64,000 bases of DNA from CBDANZ01 sp965197865 (lineage in GTDB: Bacteria; Acidobacteriota; Vicinamibacteria; Vicinamibacterales; CAVVIG01), in contig CBDANZ010000004.1 in NCBI GenBank assembly GCA_965197865.1, forward strand, positions 62,001-126,000, in the 5' to 3' direction. Position numbers and translations under genes: made by a program. Below, one piece after another: positions 24,219 to 32,335 of the stretch (within the stretch, counting starts at the first letter, position 1; the number at the start of each line of letters is the position of its first letter). The notes under the pieces are model-generated. The model had not been told where the DNA came from and ran no database searches. It worked only from the letters and a program-made list of their open reading frames with translations.

Positions 24219-25829
24219 ATGAAACTCGTTCGCAGATTTCTGATCCTCGCGCATCGGTATCTTGGGGTCGCGCTCAGCCTCCTGTTCGTGGTGTGGTTCG
24301 CCACAGGCATTGCGATGATGTACGCGCGCGAGATGCCGAGGCTGACCGCCGAGCGGCGGCTCGAAGGCCTCGAGCCGCTGGATCTGGCGCGCGTGCGGTT
24401 CACGCCCGCGGCGGCGGCGGCGCAGGCGGAAGTGGGGCGCCAGCCGAATGAGGTGACGCTCGTCACCGTCATGGGTCGCCCCGCTTACCGCCTCGGTGGC
24501 ACAACCGTGTTCGCCGACACGGGTGAGCCGTTGAGAGGCATTGATGTCGCGGCTGCGCGCGAGGTCGCCCGGTGGTTCATGCGGCTTCCCGAGGATCGCA
24601 TCGCCTACGTCTCGACCTTGACGAGACCTGACCAGTGGACTCTCGACCAGGGTCAGCCGCCCCTCTACAAGTTCGGCGTCGACGACCTCGATCGCACCCA
24701 GTTGTACATATCGGGTCGCTCGGGCGAGGTTGCGGTACTGACCACCCGTGGCACGCGGCTGATGGCGTGGCTCGGCGCGATTCCACACTGGCTCTATTTC
24801 ACGTCGCTCCGGACGAACGCGCCGCTCTGGCGGCAGGTGGTTCTCTGGACGTCAGGCCTCGGCATCTTCCTGGCTGCGATGGGCATCTCGCTCGGGCTCA
24901 TCCAGTTGCGCGTCACGCGGCCGTTCCAATTCTCCCGCGTCCCGTCCTACATCCCGTACACCGGCTGGATGCGATGGCATTATATGAGTGGGGTCGTGTT
25001 TGGAGTCTTCACGCTAACGTGGGTGTTCAGCGGCTTCTTATCGATGGAGCCGTGGGGATGGGCCGCCGATGCCCCGCGTGTCGGCGGCGATCTGCGCGAG
25101 GCGTTCACGAGCAGCCCAGGCGAGCTGTCCGACTTCCCCGCGATCCGGGCGGCGTCGTGGGCGCCGCTCGTCGGCGAGCGCGCGATCAAGGAGATCGAGT
25201 ACGTCCGGATACAGGGAGAGCCGTTCTACGTGGTGCGTCGCGCACCCGACGTGAGCGGCGAGAACAGGCGGCCGGGCTCCCAGTCGTACGGCGCCAACGT
25301 GAGGCTCGATGATCCGGGGCGGCTGTTGATCGCGGCCCGAACGCTGCAGGTCCACGACCGGCCGTTCGGCGCCGAGTCACTGGTGGCGCGCGTGGAAGCA
25401 GCCGTGCCCGAGACGCCGATCGTGGCGTTGGAGCTGCTGACCGACTACGACTCGTACTACTATTCGCGGGGCCGGGTCGCGCCGTTGCCGGTGCTCCGGG
25501 TCAAGCTCGGCGATCCGGAGAGCACCTGGCTCTATATCGATCCCTTGATGAGTCAGCTCGTCTGGCGCGCGCACCGACTTGACCGCCTGGAGCGCTGGCT
25601 GTACAACGGCCTGCACAGCCTTGACTTCGGCTTCTGGTACGAGCGGCGGCCGCTGTGGGACATCGGCATGATTGCGCTCGTGCTCGGTGGCCTCACGACG
25701 AGCGTCATTGGCCTGTTCATGGGGGTCAAGCGTCTGGGGCGAGGAGCCGCCCGCGTGACGAGACGGCTGGTGCTCGGGCCGGCGAGGTCAGAGGTGCTGA
25801 TTGACGAATGGAAACAGAACCGGCTCTAG
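24219..25829 (+). CDS. PepSY domain-containing inner-membrane protein
   Basis: A 536-residue PepSY-associated transmembrane protein. The first helix is FLILAHRYLGVALSLLFVVW, with further helices around residues 205-225, 255-275 and 480-505, and PepSY-like periplasmic segments between them. The conserved WMRWHYMSGVVFGVFTLTWVF helix and the RLDRLERWLYNGLHSLDFG stretch match family members often associated with siderophore or heme-iron reduction. There is no iron gene next to it here, so the substrate is unknown. Confidence 0.8.
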   Translation: MKLVRRFLILAHRYLGVALSLLFVVWFATGIAMMYAREMPRLTAERRLEGLEPLDLARVRFTPAAAAAQAEVGRQPNEVTLVTVMGRPAYRLGGTTVFADTGEPLRGIDVAAAREVARWFMRLPEDRIAYVSTLTRPDQWTLDQGQPPLYKFGVDDLDRTQLYISGRSGEVAVLTTRGTRLMAWLGAIPHWLYFTSLRTNAPLWRQVVLWTSGLGIFLAAMGISLGLIQLRVTRPFQFSRVPSYIPYTGWMRWHYMSGVVFGVFTLTWVFSGFLSMEPWGWAADAPRVGGDLREAFTSSPGELSDFPAIRAASWAPLVGERAIKEIEYVRIQGEPFYVVRRAPDVSGENRRPGSQSYGANVRLDDPGRLLIAARTLQVHDRPFGAESLVARVEAAVPETPIVALELLTDYDSYYYSRGRVAPLPVLRVKLGDPESTWLYIDPLMSQLVWRAHRLDRLERWLYNGLHSLDFGFWYERRPLWDIGMIALVLGGLTTSVIGLFMGVKRLGRGAARVTRRLVLGPARSEVLIDEWKQNRL

Positions 25830-26021
25830 CAGGAACGACCGCCCCGCCCGAGCCTTAGGATTCCCGAGTCCCGTGACTCAACTCGATGTTGTCCGACTCG
25901 TCAACCGTGAAGTCCAGGTTGGATACCGATTCCACGGTGTCGATGGCCAGATTCTGGTCGGGCTGAGTGAAGGAGATCCGCTTCCGCCACCGCCGTGCTA
26001 TTGAGGGCGTGTCGCGAGGCT

Positions 26022-26653
26022 CTAGGGATTCGGAGTTCCGGGCGAGGGCTTGAACTGGACGACGAGCAACCTGTAGTAAGCGTTTAAGGCCCCAATCGCG
26101 AAAGCTGCCGTGATGAGCGGCGTCCACAGCAGCACGGGGGGGGGCGATTCGTCAAGGCACGCTGCCCGTCCCCTTCGTACTTGACGATCTGATGAGGCGT
26201 CGCGTCGATCCAGGCTGGCAGGATGCACAGCTTGTCTCGATGCTCCGGACGTTGCGTTAGGATCATCTTTTCCAGGTTCCCGTCCGGCCACTCATCGTAG
26301 GAACCCGGGTACTGCTGGCGAACCAGAAGTAGGACGTTTGGCGAGCAGATACCTTTGCGCAGCTCGGCCTCGCAGATGTCCTTGACGGTTAGAGTCGAGG
26401 CGGACTCGTCGATGGGTCCCACAAGGTCGGGCGCGGGCTCGCCCTCCAGCGCTCTGATCCTGCCGGGTAGCGTGAGAAAGGCCGGGATCGTGTTCCGCAC
26501 AACCGGACTGGCTTTTCTTGTGTAGTCGTCGAGTCGCGACAACACGCGGATGTTCTCGCTGACTGGCGGCGGCTCGCTCCCGCTGAGCATGAGGCTGGTT
26601 ACACCAAACACGATGCCGACCGCTGCCAGGATATCGGGTCCGAGCTCCTCCAC
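26022..26653 (-). pseudogene. hypothetical two-helix membrane protein broken at a poly-C run
   Basis: ATG 26653 opens a frame with an N-terminal hydrophobic helix (ILAAVGIVFGVTSLMLSG), about 150 soluble residues including ICEAELRKGICSPNVLLLV and ILPAWIDATPHQIVKYEGD, then Cys/Arg-rich nonsense. In the next frame, directly after the nine-base G run at 26136-26144 (+ strand), comes ESPPPVLLWTPLITAAFAI, a second helix, ending at 26022. One base added to the run joins both into 211 codons. No family recognised. The flanks 25830-26021 and 26654-26852 hold nothing I can support. Confidence 0.45.
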
Positions 26654-26852
26654 CTCTACCGTGTGGGGTACGTGGCGTCGATGCCCGCGCGTGATGGGCG
26701 CTGGCGATCGGTTTCAGTCCGCGTGCCGACGAGGGATCTCGTGATTGGGACGCGCTCAGGCTATCATGCCCAGCGGCCGCCGTGGAACATCCTGCAGAAC
26801 CCGGGTCGGTCAGAGCGCCGCCCAGACCGGGCTAGGTCCGCCGTGACGCGGG

Positions 26853-27047
26853 GTGAGCCATGAGCGCCGACTGATCTTGACCTCCGGTGGGGGGAAGATC
26901 CCGACGGCCGATTGGGAACAAGCCTTCGAAGAGGAGTTCTTCCGCCTGCGCGGGTATGACCGGCAGCGGCTGGCTGCGCTGAGCAAGGACGAGTTCAACT
27001 TCCTACCAAGAGAAGCGTGCGCTTATGCTTCCGCTGAATTGGGCTGA
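26853..27047 (+). CDS. small hypothetical protein
   Basis: A 64-residue ORF from GTG 26853. Its composition is protein-like rather than shadow-like: ILTSGGGKIPTADWEQAFEE followed by EFFRLRGYDRQRLAALSKDE. It may be a remnant of a longer gene. Nothing supportable lies between it and the ABC ATPase fragment (27048-27161). Confidence 0.3.
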   Translation: MSHERRLILTSGGGKIPTADWEQAFEEEFFRLRGYDRQRLAALSKDEFNFLPREACAYASAELG

Positions 27048-27161
27048 GGTCCAGTGCCGCGCGCATTTCATCCACAAGCTCCACGGCTCGCGCGAAAGGT
27101 AGCTCGCCAGAAGCTATTTCAGAACCTCGGCAGGTCCCCCTTCAGGCGGACACTACCCAGG

Positions 27162-27455
27162 CTATGAGCTACGCGGGCGAGAGCCGATCCGGGCGTCTGT
27201 TGGGGAAAGCCCGACGAGCTCCAGCAGCTGATGCGCGGGAACGTGCGCGTCTCGCCCGTCGACGGATACCGTGCCTGAGGTCGGCAAGAGCAAGCGGTTG
27301 ACGAGCTTGAGGACCGTGGTCTTGCCGGCGCTGCTTCGGCCGACGATGGCGATCGTCTTGCCTGGCTCCACGGAAAGATTCAAGCGGGTCAGGATCGGTG
27401 GGCAGCCTGGATACAGGAAGCTGACATTTTCAAAGCGGACGACTATGACTGACAC
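27162..27455 (-). pseudogene. N-terminal fragment of an ABC transporter ATPase downstream of egtD
   Basis: GTG 27455 lies 3 bp after the egtD stop. The 97 residues carry the start of an ABC ATPase: VRFENVSFLYPG, Walker A GRSSAGKTT, and LVNRLLLPTSGTVSVDGRD. The style is that of osmoprotectant-type importers (OpuCA/ProV). Q-loop, signature and Walker B are lost: after PAHQLL the sequence diverges and stops. Position suggests that the intact gene belonged to the ergothioneine operon, possibly a thiol importer analogous to EgtUV. Confidence 0.6.
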
Positions 27456-27458
27456 GAC

Positions 27459-28451
27459 CTACAGGGCTTGGGCGAGCGTGAGCGCAAACTGATCGGCAGC
27501 GTCAATCCACTGGGCTGCATGTGAGAATCCCGCTCGCTGCACGAGGAAAGCAACCTCGTCCGGTTCGTACTTGTAGGAACTCTCGGTCCAGATCGATTCG
27601 CCCTCCTCCATCGTGAACTCGAGCTCGGCCCCGTCTATGCGCACGACCTGCCGTCGCTGGCAGGCGAGGTGCATTTCGACACGGGATGCCGCGGCGTTCC
27701 AACGAACACGATGAGCGAACGACTCGAGATCGAAATTGCCGCCAAGCTCGCGATTGATCCGCACAAGCAGATTGCGGTTGAAGGTCGCGGTCACGCCCAG
27801 CGGATCGTCGTACGCGAGAAGCAGCAGCGGTTCCGGCTTCACAAGATCGACGCCGAGCAGGAAGAGATCGCCCGGGCGAAGGGCCGTTCGAATCTCGCGC
27901 AGGAATTCTTCAGCGCCGGGCGGATCGAAGTTGCCGATGTTCGATCCGAGGAACACCAGCAGCGTCCGTCCGTCGAGGGTTGGAGCGGCGCCAATCTCAG
28001 CCAGGCCGACCTCGTACGCTGCTTCGTGCGCGATCACCCGGACGTCGTCAAGGCCGTTCAACGCGAGCGTTGACGCGGTCAACGCGCTCGGCGAGACATC
28101 GATCAGATGCAGATCAAGAAGTTCCGTTGATGGGCGTCGCCAGCCGACCAGGGTCGAGAGCTTCTCGCCGCTTCCACACCCCAGCTCAATGACTCGGACC
28201 AAACGATCGGCGACGGTGAAAATCTCATACCGGCAGGCGGCCAGCAGCCGCGTCTCAGCCCGCGTGATCGGATACCAGGGCAGTCGGCAGATCGCTTCAA
28301 ATAGACACGATCCGAGCGCATCGTAGAGGTAGCGCGACGACAATTGCCTCGGATCTTGCGACAAATAGTACTGGACATGGGAGGCAAACGCCGCGCGCTG
28401 GTCGCCGTCGGTTGGCGCGCGACAAGATGAGACGGCTGGGCGAAGGGTCAT
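27459..28451 (-). CDS. egtD: L-histidine N-alpha-methyltransferase
   Basis: A 330-residue SAM-dependent enzyme that trimethylates histidine to hercynine, the first step of ergothioneine synthesis. Family features: SSRYLYDALGSCLFEAICRLPWYP, TRAETRLL, SAM-binding RVIELGCGSGEKLSTL, LLVFLGSNIGNFDPPGAEEF, LLGVDLVKP, AYDDPLGVTATFNRNLLVRIN and the histidine-binding ESIWTESSYKY near the C-terminus. It starts 10 bp after the egtB stop, so the two are co-transcribed. Confidence 0.94.
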   Translation of the reverse strand: MTLRPAVSSCRAPTDGDQRAAFASHVQYYLSQDPRQLSSRYLYDALGSCLFEAICRLPWYPITRAETRLLAACRYEIFTVADRLVRVIELGCGSGEKLSTLVGWRRPSTELLDLHLIDVSPSALTASTLALNGLDDVRVIAHEAAYEVGLAEIGAAPTLDGRTLLVFLGSNIGNFDPPGAEEFLREIRTALRPGDLFLLGVDLVKPEPLLLLAYDDPLGVTATFNRNLLVRINRELGGNFDLESFAHRVRWNAAASRVEMHLACQRRQVVRIDGAELEFTMEEGESIWTESSYKYEPDEVAFLVQRAGFSHAAQWIDAADQFALTLAQAL

Positions 28452-28461
28452 CGAGGGGATC

Positions 28462-29814
28462 TCACGTTGTCGCGCAGCGGAACGTGGCGTACGGATACTG
28501 ATAGCGCGCGCGAAACCAGTTACGGAACGTCGGCCGGATGAGCTCGCAAGCCGTGGCGGGCGACGCGCCTTTCATCACTAGGTGAGCACCGTCGAAGAAA
28601 TCGGCCGAGTACTCGGGGTACGAGGCCATCGGGCAGAATCCAGGGAACGGGCCAAAGATCGTGCTCGTCCACTCCCAGCCGTTGCCGACGAGATCTTCGG
28701 CGCCCCATGCGCTCCGGCCCGCCGGATGTCGGCCCGCGGGCTGCGGATCCCAGCTCGCGAAGTCGAACACGCCGTGCGCGGCGGTCGGACGGGCGTCGCC
28801 CCACGGATACGGTCGTTCCGGCCCGTCTGGCGCGCCGAATGCCGCTCGCTGGAATTCCGCCTCGGTCGGAAGCCGGGCGCCGCGCCAGCGGGCGTACGCG
28901 CTGGCTTCCGCCTGGCTGACGTACACGGGCCACGCCAGCGGCAATCGGATCAGACTGAACATGCCGCGCCAGAACCATGCGCCTCCGTGCCGTTCCCAGA
29001 AGAGCGGGTGAGCGACCTGTTCCAGTCGCAGCCACTGCCACGCCTCCGGATGCCACCACCGCTCGTCCTCGTAACCGCCCGCCTCGACGAACTCGAGGTA
29101 CCGGGCGTTCGTGACGTTGTGGCGGTCGATGGTAAATTTCTCGACGTCGGCAGCATGGGAGGGACACTCGTTGTCCCACGCGAATGGGACCAGCGAGCGA
29201 TCGACGCTGAGCGTCGCGCGGCCGGGCGCCACATCCACCCGGTCCGCCGCAGGCTCATGATCGGCGACGAGCGGAGCGTGGCCGGAAGGCGCGCGTTTTT
29301 GCCAGAACGGGAGCCGGTGCCACATGTACAACATCGTTTCGTGATGCATCGCTTCGTGCTCGAGGATGCTGAACACCGCATCGGCGCGATCCAGCAGCGG
29401 GTGGCCTGGCCGCTCGATGTCCGCGGCCGCGAGCGCGTCGAGCACTTGCCGATCCGCCTCGGCGGCAAACTGCTGCACGACCCGGCGCTCCGGCCACGAC
29501 GATGAAGGCGATCGACCCTGCCCAAGCGTCGACTTGGATGGATCGATGCCTCGCGCGAAGAGGATCTGGAGGGACGGGTCGATGCTCGGGCGTTTGAGCG
29601 CCTTGTTTATGAGCGTGTTGAAGCTGAAGGCCGGCAGATGCCCTTCATAAAAGACAATTGGATGGCGCAGCGCGATCGGCTGGGCGTAATGCGCGTCCTC
29701 AGTTAGAAGGTTGAAGAAAGCCTGGGAGCGGGCCCGGTTGCGGCGATACCAGGCGACAAGGGCATCGCGGTCGACTGCTTCGATGTGCGAACGGGCTCCT
29801 TCGGCTGTTGTCAT
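28462..29814 (-). CDS. egtB: ergothioneine biosynthesis protein EgtB (hercynine oxygenase type)
   Basis: Non-haem iron enzyme joining hercynine with cysteine or gamma-glutamylcysteine. The N-terminal DinB-like domain has the HX3HXE iron motif as HEAMHHETMLYMW. The C-terminal formylglycine-generating-enzyme-like domain includes FTIDRHNVTNARYLEFVEAG, ARLPTEAEFQRAA, YPWGDARP, GNGWEWTSTIF, FDGAHLVMKGASPATA and RPTFRNWFRARYQYPYATFR. The start is taken at ATG 29814 (MTTAEGA), whose ATGA overlaps the stop of the upstream small gene. An ATG 33 bp upstream is the alternative. The selenoneine enzyme SenA is a paralogue and cannot be fully excluded. Confidence 0.9.
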   Translation of the reverse strand: MTTAEGARSHIEAVDRDALVAWYRRNRARSQAFFNLLTEDAHYAQPIALRHPIVFYEGHLPAFSFNTLINKALKRPSIDPSLQILFARGIDPSKSTLGQGRSPSSSWPERRVVQQFAAEADRQVLDALAAADIERPGHPLLDRADAVFSILEHEAMHHETMLYMWHRLPFWQKRAPSGHAPLVADHEPAADRVDVAPGRATLSVDRSLVPFAWDNECPSHAADVEKFTIDRHNVTNARYLEFVEAGGYEDERWWHPEAWQWLRLEQVAHPLFWERHGGAWFWRGMFSLIRLPLAWPVYVSQAEASAYARWRGARLPTEAEFQRAAFGAPDGPERPYPWGDARPTAAHGVFDFASWDPQPAGRHPAGRSAWGAEDLVGNGWEWTSTIFGPFPGFCPMASYPEYSADFFDGAHLVMKGASPATACELIRPTFRNWFRARYQYPYATFRCATT

Positions 29815-30166
29815 GATGCCCCTTCGAGCGTCTCGATGAACGGCCAATGATACCTCTTATCGCGACCCGACGGTGGAAGTGTGCTCGTTCGATCTCGACA
29901 CACCAATAGCCGATCATCCGTCCCGAGCCGATCGCCGGCAGTCAGCAGGCAAGCGACGTGCCGCCCATCCACAGCAATTGGCGATTTTCTCTCTGCGACA
30001 GTTCGCGATGGCCCGCGCACCCGCCAGGTCGGCCAGTCGCCGACCAGCCGAAGATCGAGAATGACGAGTCAACGCAGATCTTCATCGTCACGTGCGACCC
30101 CACGACGTTCACCGGAGATTCGACCGTACGGATGACTTGGAATTCTGAATCTAAATAATCGCCCAT
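29811..30166 (-). pseudogene. small hypothetical gene coupled to egtB, one frameshift
   Basis: ATG 30166 begins GDYLDSEFQVIRTVES, then VVGSHVTMKICVDSSFSIFG. Around 30020-30045 the sensible frame switches to SRTVAERKSPIAVDGRHVAC, LLTAGDRLGTDDRLLVCRD and WPFIETLEGAS, whose stop TGA overlaps the egtB ATG. The two pieces together make about 118 residues with protein-like composition. Family unknown. The stop-start overlap implies translational coupling to egtB before the frameshift arose. Confidence 0.4.
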
Positions 30167-30280
30167 TCATGACGGGCGTTCGCTGGAAGGATCAAAAAAA
30201 CGGGACGAAGGCCACCGCGCCACCGGCGAGAGCATTGCGCCGACCGCGCAATGTTTGCTCTTGGATGCCGACCTGTGCTC

Positions 30281-30577
30281 CTACTTTATCTCGACCCGTG
30301 GATCGACAGGGCCCTGCGGGCCGACCTGGCGAGCAGACGCCCTGGGCGGACTCTTCTTGCTCGCGGCGGACGGTGCGCCCGCTACTCGGACTCGCGCCGC
30401 GCGGGGTCCGCTAACCTGGTCGGCAATGAGCTCGAAGCTAACGGACCGACCGAGCGCCACGTCGTTGTACTTGGTACCTTCAAGATCGCGGCCGTGAAAG
30501 AAGACGTTCTGCCCATCGGTCGCTCGGATGACGCCGCAAAACCGCCCGTGCGACAGGTGCGTGATTCGGCCTTTCAT
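30281..30577 (-). CDS. cold-shock-like nucleic-acid-binding protein
   Basis: The chosen start (30577) gives KGRITHLSHGRFCGVIRATD then GQNVFFHGRDLEGT. This matches an OB-fold cold-shock domain with aromatic RNA-binding positions in GRFCGVI and VFFH. A basic Ser/Pro-rich tail of about 35 residues follows. An upstream ATG at 30637 would add 20 residues. It lies just downstream of rpoZ on the same strand, so the two are probably co-transcribed. Confidence 0.65.
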   Translation of the reverse strand: MKGRITHLSHGRFCGVIRATDGQNVFFHGRDLEGTKYNDVALGRSVSFELIADQVSGPRAARVRVAGAPSAASKKSPPRASARQVGPQGPVDPRVEIK

Positions 30578-30633
30578 CGCACGCCCGGGCTTCGGTGTCC
30601 TGTGTGCTGCCCACGAGGTCATCATACGCGTGA

Positions 30634-30870
30634 TCACTCGACCGGAACGACGCTCGCGTTGGTCGCTCGCACTACTTTGCCAGCCGCCACCTCAATTTGC
30701 GCCGTCACGATGGCCTTGTGCGTGCCCTCGATTCTCGGTGTACAGCCACGTATCAGTTGAGCAGCACGAAGCCCAGATAACACGACGAATTCGAAAGCGT
30801 TTAGGTCATCGGGACGACGGACCACGTTACAGCCCTCCAAGAACATGCTTTGGTGAGGGCTGAAGGCCAC
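30634..30870 (-). CDS. rpoZ: DNA-directed RNA polymerase omega subunit-like protein
   Basis: A 78-residue ORF containing NAFEFVVLSGLRAAQLIRGC then TPRIEGTHKAIVTAQIEVAA GKV. This is the characteristic omega/Rpb6 helix pair (xxAxxRAxQL) and lysine segment as found in Acidobacteriota omega subunits. Omega helps beta-prime fold and RNA polymerase assemble. The N-terminus is uncertain: a GTG about 16 codons downstream of the ATG is at least as good. The gene precedes the cold-shock-like gene. Confidence 0.65.
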   Translation of the reverse strand: MAFSPHQSMFLEGCNVVRRPDDLNAFEFVVLSGLRAAQLIRGCTPRIEGTHKAIVTAQIEVAAGKVVRATNASVVPVE

Positions 30871-31006
30871 AATGGCCGCAGAGCTCAGGAAAGCGAGACT
30901 TCCCAGTATACGTTAACGCGCCGTCTTGGCGCTGAATCGTGCTTCTGAAACCGAGTGTCGAGCAACAGAACATCTGTCCCGTCGCCCCGACATTCTCGCT
31001 GACTGC

Positions 31007-31327
31007 CTACCAGCGCGGCTCGGACCGGCGGCGACGTGAATTGCCCCCGTCGAACCCGCCCCCGCCGCCGGAGTACGCCGGCTTCGGGCGCGCTTCGTTG
31101 ACCGTCAGGCCGCGACCGCCGAGCTGGTATTCATGCAGCTCGGTGATGGCCTTTTGTGCTTCTTCGTCCGTGCTCATTTCCACGAACGCGAACCCCCGCG
31201 CCCGGCCGGTAGCCATGTCGCGCATCACCTTGACGGATTCGACCGTTCCCGCGCGCGCGAATAGCTCCTGGAGCTCGGCTTCCCCGGTTTCATACGGGAG
31301 GTTTCCAACGTACAATTTTCGACTCAT
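31007..31327 (-). CDS. RNA recognition motif (RRM) RNA-binding protein
   Basis: A 106-residue single-RRM protein. RNP2 is KLYVGNLPYET and RNP1 is GRARGFAFVEMS, with RRM spacing AELQELFARAG and AQKAITELHEYQLGGRGLTV. A Gly/Arg-rich tail (GGGGGFDGGNSRRRRS) follows, as in cyanobacterial and proteobacterial Rbp proteins that bind RNA and may rise at low temperature. ATG 31327 is chosen over 31381 because the RRM begins directly after it. The leader up to 31380 is unusually free of other features. Confidence 0.88.
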   Translation of the reverse strand: MSRKLYVGNLPYETGEAELQELFARAGTVESVKVMRDMATGRARGFAFVEMSTDEEAQKAITELHEYQLGGRGLTVNEARPKPAYSGGGGGFDGGNSRRRRSEPRW

Positions 31328-31600
31328 AACACTGACTCCTCTGTCGCACTTGCGACAATCGGCACCGCGTGCGCGGTGCACAGTTTCTGACAGTCCAGAG
31401 CGGACCAGCGGGTGGATTTCGTCTCGCAGCTAAGCAGAACGTCAGGAGGAGCGAGTCAGGAGAGGCTCGTTACGCCCAGAGGCAGCACAGCATGTAGCAA
31501 GATTCCACCGACATAACCATTCTATCAGATCTGAGGGTCGTGCGCCCGACGTAACCGCCAGAGGGCTGCCCCTTGGTCGAAAAGTCGATCTGGTGTCTAC

Positions 31601-31620
31601 CCCCCCCCCCCCCCCCCCCC
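31601..31620. repeat. run of 20 cytosines
   Basis: An uninterrupted C20 tract preceded by GTCTA and followed by AAACCC in a gene-free stretch (31328-31794). Such tracts are unstable, and assembly length may be unreliable. No coding frame uses it convincingly. Confidence 0.7.
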
Positions 31621-31794
31621 AAACCCTCTACTCGCTGTCCAACCTGGCTAATTGAGCATTGGCGTCGTCTCGGCCATCCCGTTGCACGTGAGCGGCAAAC
31701 CGCTGAAGGGACTCGAGCCTGGCGTCCTAGAGGTCGTGTCGGCCCGGTCCGGCTGCGGCGTGGCGATGCCGTTCTTGGATTTCTTCTGAAACGC

Positions 31795-31960
31795 CTAGCA
31801 GTCCGTGGTGAAAGTCCGTCTGCATTCGACGAGCGATGCATCCTCGTGGCCTGCGTTGCTCCTCCATCAAATACAGGCGGTATTCTCGATCGTCGCGCCT
31901 TGCCCGCGAGGCGCCTCGCTCGTCTCGGTGCAGCGCCCGACTTTCACCACGGACTGCTAG
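31795..31960 (+). mobile_element. 166-bp MITE, copy 2
   Basis: Same length and orientation as copy 1, with two base differences (ctcgatcg, gcgcccga). It is bounded by CTAG at both ends and by the same 22-bp inverted repeats, and sits in an intergenic region between the RRM gene and pfkA. Confidence 0.85.
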
Positions 31961-32335
31961 AGCACGTACACGCGGTCCTGGAAAAGTTCTAGGTCTCGTA
32001 ATCCGTCGAGCCGCGGGTTACAGGTGTCCATGATACTCAACCTCTCCTAGCTCGACCTCCGAGCTTGGCACGAGGATGTGAGGGAGCCCGAGGCTGAGCA
32101 GAAAGCTCACCACGACGAGGCCAGCCATCAGTACATTATGAGGAGACGTCTCGAAATACGCCGACATGGAACAGCAGGCCGCCTGAGGCGGAGCTTCCGG
32201 TGCCGAGAGCGAGGTGCTTCATGACCACACAGAAAGTCTGGGTCGCAGTGAACGGGGATCCGTGGGAGACTGACCACAGCGGCATCATGAACACGGTCGT
32301 GAATAGGTGACGGATTCGCCAAGGCGGTTGCATTC
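31961..32335. other. gene-poor stretch before pfkA
   Basis: No convincing gene. On the minus strand near 32050-32140 a short frame encodes one hydrophobic helix (LVVVSFLLSLGLPHILVP), which may be a remnant of a small membrane protein. The pfkA promoter presumably lies in its right half; no clear -35/-10 pair is seen. Confidence 0.3.
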
